Below the pieces are notes generated by a model that saw nothing but the letters and a program-made list of their open reading frames with translations, was not told where the DNA came from and ran no database searches. Below are positions 1 through 10,717 of a DNA stretch of 64,000 nt, piece by piece. Every line of letters starts with the position of its first letter. The first letter of the stretch is position 1. This DNA is from Crocodylus rhombifer (Eukaryota; Chordata; Crocodylia; Crocodylidae), in contig JAVSML010025170.1 of the NCBI GenBank assembly GCA_038503035.1, positions 24,118-88,117 of the forward strand, written 5' to 3'. The translations under genes and the position numbers were made by a program.

Positions 1-583
1 CTACATCACAATACAACATTTCAGTTACAAAATATAAGGCATAAATATGAACAATCTTAATAACATCTGTTCCTTAATATAGTCCCTGACCCATGGCAAA
101 AGATAGTCCTTCTTCCAATGGGGTCCCTTGAGGCGGGGTGTCCAGGAGGCACCAGGGCCTCACCCCCCTTAGGGCCTTGACTAGGCAGGGGGCTGCTCAC
201 CCAGCCCTTTCTCTGGGTTTGCCTGCCCCAAATGTCTTTTCGCCGTAGGACCCACAGGCGCAATGACTCATGCTTCCTCAGGTGGCAGTGGTCAGGGTGC
301 AGCTCAGTGGGGGTCTCATCTGCTTGAGCACCTCTCCAGGCCTCTCTCGCACTGCCACGCTCCTTCCCATCCTGCTCTGGGCATTGAGGGCTCAGCTCCT
401 CTCAGATGCTGCACCACTGCTGCTGGCTTCTGGGTGCTGAGCCTCATGCTGCAGCACTACTATTTCCCCATGCCCTGGCTTTGGCACCAAGGGCTCTTTT
501 AGCACAGGCTGAGCCCTTCAGGCTCCGGCCGTCCATCCTCACACTGGGTGGCTAACCCAAGCAGGCTTCACTGCTCCCTGGAT
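1..583. other. GC-rich stretch with no recognised gene
   Basis: No coding family, RNA gene or transposon end is recognised here. The sequence is C/G-rich with short direct similarities to the tandem repeat that follows (CCTGGGC and GCTGCCC-type words). It may be degenerate outer units of that repeat or the interior of a GC-rich DNA transposon. Open frames on both strands lack any recognisable motif and are treated as chance. Confidence 0.3.
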
Positions 584-900
584 CCCAAGGCCTGGGCCCA
601 TACGCTGCCCTGTGCACTGTGGGACTTGGCCACTTGCTGGGACATGGAGCCTGAGCCACCACACAGCGGCGCCCAAGGCCCTTGTCCCTTGTGCTGCCCT
701 GCGCACCATGTGGCCTGCTGGCCCTGCCGGATTGCAGGCTTGAGCTGTTACTTGTGACTCCCAAAGCCTGGGCTCTGTGTGCTGAACTGCACACCGTGAT
801 GGGCCTGAGTGGTCTTACACTGCTCCCAGGGCCAGGTCTCCCCACACCATCCCCATGCACCGTTAACAGCCTGAGTGGTCTTGAACCACTCCCAAGGCTG
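584..900. repeat. Degenerate tandem repeat, unit about 88 bp
   Basis: Three diverged units begin with CCCAAGG or CCCAAAG at 584, 672 and 760, which is 88 bp apart each time. They share the order CCCAAGGCCTGGGC, then a GCTGCCCTGYGCAC-type block, then a GCCTGAG block. A shortened fourth unit is marked by a second copy of GCCTGAGTGGTCTT, at 803 and about 869. This is seen directly by eye alignment; the exact consensus and copy number need a dot plot. There is no coding sense in any frame. Confidence 0.6.
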
Positions 901-1236
901 CTCCTCTAGTGGCAGCTTCAGGCGCCTTTGGCCTATTGCCCACTGCGGGAGAGCTCCCCTGTTTTTCTTGGCTCCACTCTTTTTGAGATTGTCACCGCAT
1001 CTCCCCACTATGTTCAGCACGCTGGGCTTTTATTTACACTGGAGGCCCCACCCCTGAAGTCTGCCAGACCTGCAAAGCACAGTCTTCAATCAAGTCCAGG
1101 AGCTCCTCATATGCTGCACCTCTGAGCAGTGGTGGGGCAAGCCCCTCCCAGCTGTTACCTGATTGATGGAAATGTTCCATCAATCCGAAGTGTCCTTCTC
1201 CAAGCCAAGCTTGCCAGGCAAAGGCAGCAAGCCTGC
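901..1236. other. No gene recognised
   Basis: Moderately GC-rich sequence between the tandem repeat and an antisense CR1 fragment. It contains a short inverted pair around 1160-1185 (GATGGAAATGTTCCATC). No coding or RNA family is recognised. Confidence 0.3.
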
Positions 1237-1770
1237 CACATCCAGTCTAAACCAGTCTTTCTGGAGTTTGTGACTGTTAGGTCTTGTCTTCCCTTGGGGT
1301 GCCCTGGTGAACAGATGTTCTCCCAGTTCCTGGTGAATACCCCTAATATATTTATAGACCACCATGAAATCCCCTCGAGCCATCACCCCTGAACCTGCAC
1401 TTCTCCTGGCTCAAGAGTCCCATGCCTCTCAGCCTCTCCGCATAAGGCCTGTTCTCTTGCCCTCTGATCATGTGCATGGCTCTCCTCTGGACTCTCTCAA
1501 ACTTCTCCACATCCTTCCAAAAGTGTGCAGCCCAGAACTGGATGCAGCACTCTAACTGGTACTAAGAGGAGACTGGATAGGCACCTGGCTGATGTCTTAT
1601 GACCCCTGACACCCAGTGCTCCTTCCTGCCCGTGGCAGGGGGTCGGACTAGATGATCTGTCTAGGTCCCTTTCGACTCATTGATTCTATGAGTCTATGAA
1701 CCTCAGCCTCACTAAGGCTGAGTACAGTGGAAGGATGACTTCCTGGGTCATGCTTGAGATGGCTCGATAG
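1237..1770 (-). mobile_element. CR1 LINE, C-terminal ORF2 and 3' fragment (antisense), split by a second CR1
   Basis: On the minus strand this carries the C-terminal CR1 ORF2 block. It aligns by eye with the antisense CR1 at 39300-39720 (same order of words, for example the leucine/arginine-rich segment read in reverse from CTCTCCTCTGGACTCTCTCAA). Homology runs 1237-1560 and resumes at about 1699-1770 with CCTCACTAAGG-type sequence. The interruption is a plus-strand CR1 tail at 1561-1698. Many substitutions and lost frames make it non-functional. The 3' tail proper is missing, so the fragment is truncated at both ends. Confidence 0.8.
1561..1698 (+). mobile_element. CR1 3' terminus nested in the antisense CR1
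   Basis: Plus-strand CR1 3' end: the last ORF2 residues (GGAGACTGGATAGGCACCTGG), then the hallmark 3' UTR words GGCAGGGGGTCGGACTAGA and GATGATCT, ending in the octamer-type tail GATTCTATGAGTCTATGAA. This is the standard CR1 terminus, severely 5'-truncated as is usual for target-primed reverse transcription. It breaks the older minus-strand CR1 and is therefore younger. Confidence 0.88.
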
Positions 1771-4700
1771 AAGCCAGATATTATACATCAGGAAGAGCAT
1801 CTTCTGACCAAAAGCAAAGACAGCACACTCAAACTTAGAAAAGCATACTGAAGTGGCAAGCTGAGAAAAGTCCTACAAACTAGTTAACCAGATCTTTTTG
1901 GAATACTTGTCCTTATATGGGCACTCTATATGGGCACTCACATACTTTATTTATATATAATATTAATATTCCGTTGTTGGTGCATGTATTCCCAGTGCAC
2001 TCAAGTTAGGTCATCAGAATCAAGGCAGTGCTCATTCTTTGAATGTTCTCATGCTTCCATCCAAAGACATAAAAAGAATGAAATGATCCCAAGAGCCTCA
2101 CAATCCTTTCCATCTTTCTCACTGTCACTGGCTACAACTTGGAGCTTGTGGCCACTGTTTCTCCACACAGATTTCTCATGTAATTTTTTTCTAAATAGGC
2201 ACTTAAAAAGACAAAATTAAATTAACATGCAGTATTTTTACCTGTTACCTGAGTACTTGGTACCACTTCCATTGTTGTGGCTCTACATTTTCTGAAACAC
2301 CCTGATTAGGAATCAGTATATTCCAATGATAGTAGGGAAGCATATGCTCTACATTACAAACTCTACTTTAGTAAGAACCAATATCACTTAGAAAGTGGGG
2401 CTAAGTTGTGGGGTAAAAGAACAGAATTCATCTTGCTGTTTTTCCCCAAAATAGTAAGGACAGCTCCAGAATGGGATGCTGGATGGAGTTTTCAAAAGCA
2501 CCAAAATGCAAGTGAAAGCCAGTATTCTTTACGCTTCTTATTCAGTGACTCCTTTGTGCTAAATATATGAGTATTTCCTGAAGCAGAGGCAAAGCCCAAG
2601 ATTCCTGTGTTTCCTTGTGGTATGTTCATACTCTATATCCCCCACTGCCAGAGATGTTTGCCCTAAAGCATGGCCCACCCATGCACCCTGATACACACAT
2701 GCCCAATCTGGAAATGCAGCAAAGAGACTTTTAAGGCACATCTCAAGCTCACCAGAGACTGCAATCACTTGAGGGACCTTGGAAGTGCCTTGTCCATCAA
2801 TGTCACAGCTAGCTTTCTAAGTTTGGTGCATGTGATCAGGAACATCCCTGTCTGTTTCTGGGACAAAATGTAAACTCTTGCGGATCTTACCGTTTGGGAT
2901 TTTGCAATATTGTCCAGATTTCTCCCTCCCCTGTACCCAACTTTTCCAATATTTGCAAATTATTACCATGTTCTACACAAACTGAGGATGTGTGCGGTGC
3001 TTGGATCCAACCTAAAGAAGATTTTGTATTGATCTAAACTGCAATTCTTTCTGTGAAATTCTGAGATTTCACCAAACAAGGGTTTGCCATTGACTTCAAC
3101 AGGGCCTGAAGCAATGCATAATAGAATTTTATTCATTTGTGATACTTCTGTGTACAAGAAGGCTGGAAAGTACTTAGAACCTAGAGAAAGTTGCTTTCTT
3201 TTTCTACTTGTCAAAGGGCAATAGCATTTTTATCTTTATGCTTCTAATGCAGCAAAATCAATAAGAAAATTAACAAAAAGGAATAAAAATCATTTCCAGC
3301 ATGTCTTGCTCTTAATTTATTTTGCAGCAAGCTGAGTCACACTTTTTAAAAGACTGTAGGCAGCATTTCTGAGCTGTGAGGTTACAATTATATTTTGCTG
3401 CAAACTATCTAAGGGACCATTACTAATTGCACTGATTGTTAGAAAAGACAACATGAAAATTCTCAGTGGATCTTCATCAACATTTTTGTTACTTTTCCAA
3501 GAAAGGCACAGTGTGCATTTCAATAAATTTAATTAAAGGTGCATAATGCCTAAATCATCAGCCATTATGGAAAAAGACCAAATAAACTTATTAATAACCC
3601 AGCTCCACTTTAATGTTACCACCTTTAGCAACAGGTCATTGACCTAAAGAAATATCCATGCAAAAAGTAAATAAACCACTCATCCTCATTAGTTCACTTT
3701 ATAGAAAAGTCACTGTGTTTTCTGCCTTACGGTATTCCCTCAATGATTAGATCCAATTCAGTACTAAGCTGGCATCAGATATCTAGCAGTCTGTAGCTCT
3801 ACCCAGACCAGGGAGAACTCTGCCAAGAGACAGATTTCTGAAGGCATCATGGTCTCAGATCATTAGTTCAGCCCAGCCTTTTTAATTTCATCCTACCTGC
3901 ATCCATTATGCACCATGAAATGGAAATAAAATGGATTAAAATGTTTCACTACCACTTTGGCCTTTTGTCTGTGCCGTGCACTACTGTCTGGTAAAAATAT
4001 ATCTTGGGGAGAAACACAGGAGGATTTAATGAGCAATAGACAGATATCATACGTTTAAAAGCTCAGAAAAAAATTAAGTTTGGTTCCTCTTGTTGCTTAC
4101 TGGAATTGATCATTTTCAGTTGACAAAGTGTGGCGTGGTATGTTGGTCCATCCGAGGCACTTAAGTTGATTCCCTGCACTGTCAGGAAGATCTGAGATAT
4201 AATCTCTTATACCAGAGTAATAAATGTCATCAACAAAAGCACAGTCCTTTAATAGAGGGAAAATAGATTACAGTCATGTCACTTAACAACCTGGACTTAA
4301 ACGATAAGATTTTATATTGCATGACTGATAGACAACGAGGCTCTTCTTATAGAGTGTCACTGCTGATGAATCGATCAGGTACCTTTACAGACAGAGAAAA
4401 GGTAGATGAGGAGAATAATTCACTCCCTTGGTTGTGTATTCTTGGCCTTTACAAGACTGGAGTCTCAGTACTTCTTTGGTAGTCCTATCTTAATTTGTAA
4501 GTTGTCTATTACTGTAGTTCAGTATGAGTTATTATTTACACCTGACTCTCACTGGAGCAGTCTTCCTTATCATCACATCCTAGAATCACTCTGGATCTTG
4601 TAAAAGATATTGAAAAATACTGCTCTGAGAATTAACTGTGCTGTATTACAGTGAATAGAGAAACACTTCTGGCAGAAGAAAAGTTAAGTGTTTAACATTT

Positions 4701-4910
4701 TAAAATTCATATTATTCCCTATCTGTTGAAATCCTAATGCTTAGGATTTAGGAATCCTCACACTTTTTTAGTATCTTAGAGAAGAAAACATAATAGTTAT
4801 TTTTGTCACTCATTTAGCAAGCACTGATGTCATTCCCTATGACTTTAACAGCTCCAGCTGAGTCAGTGCCAATCTTCTAATGAACTTTATGAATCTTTAT
4901 TACTGGAGCC
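1771..4910. other. 3.1 kb of AT-rich sequence without recognised features
   Basis: I see no recognisable protein domain, RNA gene or transposon end here. Open frames are short, motif-free and scattered over both strands. It may be unique intergenic sequence or very old repeats that cannot be recognised by eye. Confidence 0.4.
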
Positions 4911-6209
4911 TAAGGGCCTTGTTACACCTTAGGCTGTGAGTCACACAAACATTGATTAGTGTTAGTGCTAGCTTGGAGCGTGGAGCAGTCACACCCTTAG
5001 TCTAGAAACCTTCTCTGACTGTCCTCCACCTGCACAGCTGTGACTTGGCATTAGACTTGCCTAGTGAGCAAGGGCAGGACTAGGAGCTGTATTTGTTAGT
5101 TGCCACTAGAGAGCTGGTGAGCCAGGACAGGCCTCTACCGGTGGGGGTATGGGAGATCCTGGGACACTGGTGAACTTCAGCTTGGGTGGCACATCTGTGG
5201 GGGGTTTACATGAGATACTTTATTGTACATTAGTCTAATGTGGCAAGGACAGCTCCATGGCTGTTGTAGCCTGGCCTTTGGACCCCTGACCTGACCTGCA
5301 GGGTCTGTGCTTGCTACTTCCTGCCCCCAGGCATCAGGTTCCAGAAGTGCGGGCATATGCTGTCCACAGCAGGCCTGTAGACCCTGGCTCTGCTCCAGAG
5401 GGCCTGTTCCACCAGCATGCCTAGTGGGTACCACATCATGTACCACAACTAGTGGTCTGAGGCTACCTGCAGGACCATGCTTTTTATGTGGCAGCTGGAT
5501 CACATCCTGGCCAAGGGCCCCACACAGGTGGGTGAGGGCCCTCTGATCCCCTCCTTTTCTTGCCCCTCTCTCCCTTCCCCATCCTGCCTGAGTGAGCTCC
5601 CCCTGCCTCCCAGATGCTCCCCCCACCAACATACAGGGAGGTGGGAGGCAGTGCAGAACTTTATTTAGTGGCCAGCACCTTTCCAGCTAGGCAGCCAGGG
5701 GCCTGTCACATGCAGAGAAACTCATTGATAGCAGCAACAATCTCCTCCTTGGCCACAGGGGTCAGGCACCCATAGTGTTGGCAAAGACACCCATCTAGGT
5801 GGCACTGCACATTGTGGGGAAGCATGAGATTGCCTGGGGTGCTGTTGAAGCTCAGGGCCCCATAGCACATTGTCAGCTGCATCATGGAATCATGGTGATC
5901 CACAGCAGCAGGGCATAGGGGGTCGGGCACCCCTTGGTGTACTCAAACAGCTCAGCATGGTGCACCTGGGAGAAGTCTCAGCAGGGTCATGCTTGAGCCA
6001 CAGGCCACATGTAGTGGGGCCTTGGCCTGTGTTGCCTCTCTGGAGAGGGTCATCAGGGCCAGCTCTGGCTTGGCCTGGCTATGGGCCTGGGAAGGCAGGC
6101 TGCCTGTGGTAAGCACCAACCAGACTACCGGCCCCCTCCAGAGGAAGCGGGGACAGAGGGCTCAGCTGGTGGCAAGACAGTACTTTATTGGTGATGGGTT
6201 TTGGGGTTA

Positions 6210-6273
6210 GGGGAGGAGGGTAGGATGTAGTCCACTGTTGTTGGGGAGGAGGGTAGGATGTAGTCTGTTGTTG
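6210..6273. repeat. Two-copy 33-bp tandem duplication
   Basis: The word GGGGAGGAGGGTAGGATGTA followed by GTC and a CTGTTGTT-like end occurs at 6210 and again at 6243, a 33-bp period. It lies inside element A and looks like a local slippage duplication. Confidence 0.8.
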
Positions 6274-6526
6274 AAGGGAGTTTGCAGTTGGGGAGGGAAA
6301 TGAAGACTGTTGTTTGAAACTGTGTATAGTGTGTGTGGTCTTATGGTTGCGCTGTAGGCCTGGGGTCCATAGGTGGCCACTCAGGTGACCTACTGTAGGG
6401 GGTGGAGGAGGAAGTGGTCCATGAGCACCTCATGAACACAGTGCACTGTTCACTGCTGCTGAGGGGGAGGGGAGGGAGCATCCATGGTGTGCTGGCCACA
6501 GGTTCCAAGGACAGCATCCCCTGCCA

Positions 6527-6740
6527 GCCTGAGGCTACCACCACCTGCCAGTGTCCTCTGCCAGGATATGCCTACCACCCTAGAGCCCTCTGCTAGTCTA
6601 AGGCTACAATCTGAGCCTCCTGCCTGGCTGAGGCTGCCCCCCTGGAGCTCCCTGTCAGGTTGTATCTGCCTCTGGAACCTTCTGTCAAATTGATCCTGCC
6701 CCTAGAACCTCCTGGCACCCAGGCAGCTATGGCTGGAGCC
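6527..6740 (-). repeat. Minisatellite of 30-32 bp units inside element A
   Basis: Successive units begin GAGCCCTCTGC, GAGCCTCCTGC, GAGCTCCCTGT, GAACCTTCTGT and GAACCTCCTGG, spaced about 30-32 bp, with further degenerate units on the left. Because several units are 30 bp, one minus-strand frame (within 6593-6886) reads as a decapeptide repeat of the type GSRGRxNLTx. The frame has no recognised domain around it, so I treat the peptide periodicity as a consequence of the DNA repeat. Confidence 0.65.
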
Positions 6741-6955
6741 TGCAGCTTCTCCTTGCTGCTGCAAGGGGGTGGAAGGGGGTGCGGTGTAGAGCAGAGCAGG
6801 GCAGGAGTAGGCCTCGATCTCTCTACTTCCATTAGGAGCAAATCTGCACCCAAGAAGGCACACATGTAGACATGTTCCCGGGGCAAGCTTGCTGCACTTT
6901 ATTTTACTGCACAGTAAGCTTAAGGCACATTAATATCACGTGTAGACATGCCCTG

Positions 6956-7499
6956 TGGGGAGAGGCCACACCTTAATGGAATGGGAGCTGGGTAGTGTGG
7001 ACCAGAGACAATCCTGCCCTGGAGTGGCGTAACTGAGCTGCATAATGAGTACTTAAAACCACATTTAGCTGTTAATGTAGGGATATCCCAAGGGTTAAAA
7101 GATCCAGGACCTGCCCAAAATTACCATGTAATAAGGTCCTAATTGCATGGTTCTGGCCTTCTCTACTTGTTTTTGGATACATTTCACTCCTATTTGCATT
7201 ATCTATTCAACACTAGGATTCCATTTGGGCCCCTTTGTTACTCTCTGCATAGGAATGTTATCTGTACCTCTGCATTAGCATTGCTAGAGAAGTCAATGGG
7301 AATATGCAGAGTATTTAGAATAGTTGGGTAAGTGTTTGGTGTGAAACAGCATGAGAAAGATTGTGTCACTCTCACCTGGTGATCACTGATCAGATTTATC
7401 ATATAGAAAGGAATTGTTAAGTAGTAGCTGCCTATAATGACACCATAAAGATATCAAAGAGCCCTTGTGATATGCATAATAATTGTAAACAGCCAGCCT
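6956..7499. other. No gene recognised
   Basis: AT-rich sequence between element A and the L2-like relic. No coding motif, tail microsatellite or RNA fold is recognised. Confidence 0.35.
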
Positions 7500-8170
7500 G
7501 AAATAATTAACATTTATAACGTTGCAACATGTAGTCACAGACCCATAGTTCAAGGGTTCTACAAGCAAGACAAGCTGTTCCTGAAGCAGCTCACAATCCA
7601 AGTACAACACAGACAGACAAATAGATGGTTATAGACAGATAGGTTAGTGAAAGGAAATGATGAGACAATAGTTTGTGTATAAGGACATCAGCAGCCTAAA
7701 TCTTGTCAGAACTGATTTTTTGATAGTGAGTAAAGAAGGTAGCATGGGAAACGGGCCATGAAGTGTCTTGAAACTGAGGGCAAGCTGCTTGTGTGTGATA
7801 CAATTAGAGAAGAGGAACTAGTGCTGAGGTGCAAAAATAGTGGCAATGGAGTTAAAGTGATAGTCTCACAATATTACCTTTGCAGCAACATTATGAATGT
7901 AGTGAGATGAGATTAGATTTGTGAAGACCAAAGAAAAACCAAATGTAGCAACTCAAATGAGAGATGATGGTGCTAGACAAGAATTTTAAGGATGTGGATG
8001 GCTAGGAAAAAACACATCTTTGAGATGTCATGCAGAAAGGAAGTGAAATATTTAGACATAAATTGTGGGGATTCAGATAGAGGTCTAAGGTAAAGATGAA
8101 GCCCATGTTATAGTCCTAAGTGAGAGGCAGGATGGTGGCACTGTCCACACTGGAGGAATATAACTAGTAA
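7500..8170 (-). mobile_element. L2-like LINE relic: C-terminal reverse transcriptase region
   Basis: Read on the minus strand with frameshifts, about 7690-8100 gives degraded motifs of the L2-group RT C-terminus. These are an HDISK-like segment, an IHNVAAKVIL segment (matching the family pattern IQNAAARxI), and a KQLALSFKTLHGPFP segment (matching KxxxxxYKALHGxxP). Sequence down to about 7575 (CAGACAGATAGGTTAGTGAAA) looks like its 3' part. Stops and frameshifts are frequent, so this is an old inactive copy. Assignment to L2 rather than another CR1-superfamily lineage is from family memory and should be tested by protein search. Confidence 0.6.
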
Positions 8171-9199
8171 TGAACTGGATAGTGATGGAAGGGGTCAGAA
8201 TTATTCAGCTGTGTGTAAAAAGCAACACTAGATGGGAGATTTTTTCTATGATAACTGTCAAGCCTTCCAAATTATTTTATTTTTATTTTGTTTTACTTTT
8301 GTTTGTATTACAAACTGAGATGAAACTTCAAAAAATATTTTTTTTTTCTGGAACTGATTACCTTCCCTTGGATCTCTTACAGCTGCTGGCTGATAATAAT
8401 GCCATTAATTTCAGGTTTGGTATTGCCCAACACTGGATAGAAGGGAGCCACCACTTGATCCATGATTCTCAGGACTGCCAATCTGTCTCCTGTAGAGCCA
8501 GGATGAAAGCCCTGGAATTTGAAAGCCTTCCAGGAATTTGAAAGCCCTGAGACCTCAGCCTTGAAAACATCCACATGATGGAACTTCCATGGACACTGGA
8601 CCCTGTGATTTATGGCAAGAAACCAGGTGGAGATTCTTGAAGGTGCCTAAGTAGGTTAGAAGCCTGGCTGATTTCAAGATAGGGGTTAAGTACCTAGCCT
8701 GATTATGCACTTCTAGTAGGGCTACTAGGCATCTATCTGCATCTTTAGGTGCTACTTAGAGTTGGGTGCAGGTTATAATAAAAAACAATCTAATAAAAAA
8801 GTTTTATAGTAAATGTCACTACTTTTCTATTCTGTCTAGTTAGATAAACACTTCTTGTGAGTAGCTTAAGATTTTTGATTTATTAGAGGACATAGAGTTT
8901 GCTCAAATGATGAGATTAGCTGAGACAAGGAAGGAGAAACATGACTGAAGGGTTGCTACAAAGAGTGGGAGGATGAAGTGAAAGGGAAATAGGTGTGGAA
9001 AAATGAGGAGAGATAAGATCTGAGAAATAGGCAGTAGCTCAGGACTATAGGAGTATATGTTACTTCATGCCCTACATTCTGGATATGATAAGACTCCATA
9101 GGAGTGCCCCCCACAAGTATGCATATGTAGGGGCATGCATTTCCTGCAGGACAAATAGCAGCATATGGCACAAATGGCACATAACTCCACCATGGATGA
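8171..9199. other. No gene recognised; one small duplication
   Basis: AT-rich sequence with no recognised coding motif. A 19-bp direct duplication built on GGAATTTGAAAGCC lies at about 8513-8546. The T-rich tract at 8270-8350 is simple sequence. Confidence 0.35.
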
Positions 9200-10717
9200 G
9201 CAATTCTACTAATCCAATGCCAGTCCCAAGCCTGGATAAAGGAGAAGGGTTAGCATCAAGAAGGGCATCTGGCTGTAAAAACTTCTACTAAATCATCATG
9301 ATGTGGATCCAAGGAATAAACTTAGCTAAGGTGTACACCATAGGCAATACACAAGATCAATACCCAGATTCTGTGGGAAATGGGCAAGAGATACTGCACC
9401 AAGGGTGGGTGCAACAAAAGAAGCTAGTCCAAAAAAAGGATTTGAGAGTTGAGACATTCAGTATAAGGAGTATGATAGGGAGTTGTTCGAAAGGAGGAAA
9501 GTACATACTGCATGTGTGCAGGAAACAAAGTGGGAAGGAAACAAAGCAAGAGAGATTGGAGCAGGACTTTAATTCNNNNNNNNNNAGTCATTGTGGAAGG
9601 ACACTTCAATGGACACAATGGGCAAAATAGAGATGGTGATGAGAGGATGCATGGGAGATATAGATTCAGAGATCTCAATCCAGAGGGAGAAAGGATAGTA
9701 GATTTTGTGATAGCTCACTATCTCACAATTTCAGATACATTCTTCCAGAAACAAGAAGAACATCTGATTAGTCATCACATGTAAGAGTGGAGGTAGAGAA
9801 ACGCAAATAGATTTTTTGCTAGTGAGCAAACAGGATTGGAAATACATGAAAAACTAACGTGATCCCAGGAGAAGTAGCTCCACAACACAGAATGGTAGTC
9901 ATGGACATGAGGGTGAAAGAAGTGTGGTGTACTAAATACCAAGAAGTTCAGAAAAGTAAGTGGTGGAGGCTGCAGTAGGACAAGAAAAAAAAAGATTCCT
10001 TTAGAGAGAGAATGTTGGAAGAAGTACAGGGCGAAGAAATAAAAGACCCTGAAAGTTGGTGGCTAGAGGGAAGTGCAAAAAGAAATCTGCGGAGAGTCAT
10101 TTGGAAAGATGCCCATCAGGAAGGAAATGTGGTGGTGGTATGAGGAGGTCCAGGAAGTAGTAAGAGAGAAGAAGGACACATGTAGAGAAATGGAAAAATA
10201 CAGGGGACCCTCTGGATTTTGAAGCATACAAAGCAGAGAGGAAGAGGGCACAGAGGACCATTGCTAAGGCGAAAAACAATGCAATGGATGATTTGCATGA
10301 AGGCTGGAAAAAAAGAGGGGCAGAAAGAAGTGCACAGGATTGTTAAAAGAAGACAGAGATTGACAAGGGATGTGACACATGTGAGAATGATCAAACATGA
10401 ATCTGGGAGACTGTTGAAGAATGATGAAGAGATTAAGGACAGGTGGAAGAGGTATTTTGAATATCTGATGAGCAAAGAGAAACCAAGAAGTTTGTAAGCA
10501 AGTGCCACAGAAAACCAAGGCATATGACTGACATCAACAGAATGGAGGTGAAAAGATTATTTAACAAAATGAAGAATGGGGAAACAACAGGGTTGGATGA
10601 TATACCAGTGGAAGTTTGGAAAGTCATGGGAGAAGAAAGAATCAATGTCCTGCAGAAGCTGTTTAAAGCAAGATGAACAATGGAGAAAATGGCAAACGAA
10701 TGGGAAAGGGGTGTACT
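9200..10717 (+). mobile_element. RTE-like LINE, 5' part: endonuclease, linker and start of RT
   Basis: Plus-strand relic. It opens with an RTE-type leader (GGATAAAGGAGAAGGGTTAG, then AAGGGCATCTGGCTGTAAAA at 9265). The endonuclease is represented by a CVQETKWEGNKAREIGAG-like stretch near 9513-9570 and, after the N gap, a VEGHFNGHNGQNRDGDERMHGRYRF stretch (the GDFNGHVG-type block). A LINPEGERIVDF-like segment follows. The linker (10200-10490) reads RTIAKAKNNAM, then EIKDRWKRYFEYLMS. The RT start reads MKNGETTGLDDIPVEVWK at 10566-10620. Frameshifts and stops are present throughout. The element ends abruptly where CR1 sequence begins at 10718, and its downstream half was not found after that CR1. 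Confidence 0.78.
9576..9585. other. Assembly gap (10 N)
   Basis: Ten N characters inside the endonuclease codons of the RTE-like LINE. The reading frame on both sides belongs to the same family, so the true gap may be larger or smaller than 10 bases. Confidence 0.98.

Larger units (their letters stand above)
4911..6955. mobile_element. DNA-transposon-like element A with TIR-like ends
   Basis: The left end (AGGGCCTTGTTACACC, 4914 on) and the reverse complement of the right end (AGGGCATGTCTACACGTG, ending near 6952) match as imperfect terminal inverted repeats. The interior is GC-rich and homologous by eye to 44470-47015 (element B). Shared blocks include 5450-5520 against 44635-44705, 5830-5930 against 46340-46445, and 6725-6950 against 46830-47010. 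No transposase is recognised and no clean target duplication is found, so the superfamily is unassigned. The left part (4995-5140) also recurs at 37050-37160. Confidence 0.5.

Noticed and set aside
5177..5632. 151-codon minus-strand frame in element A, considered as a transposase piece
   Set aside because: No DDE/DDD, Myb or other motif could be read, and the homologous part of element B does not keep the frame. It is left as unassigned interior.
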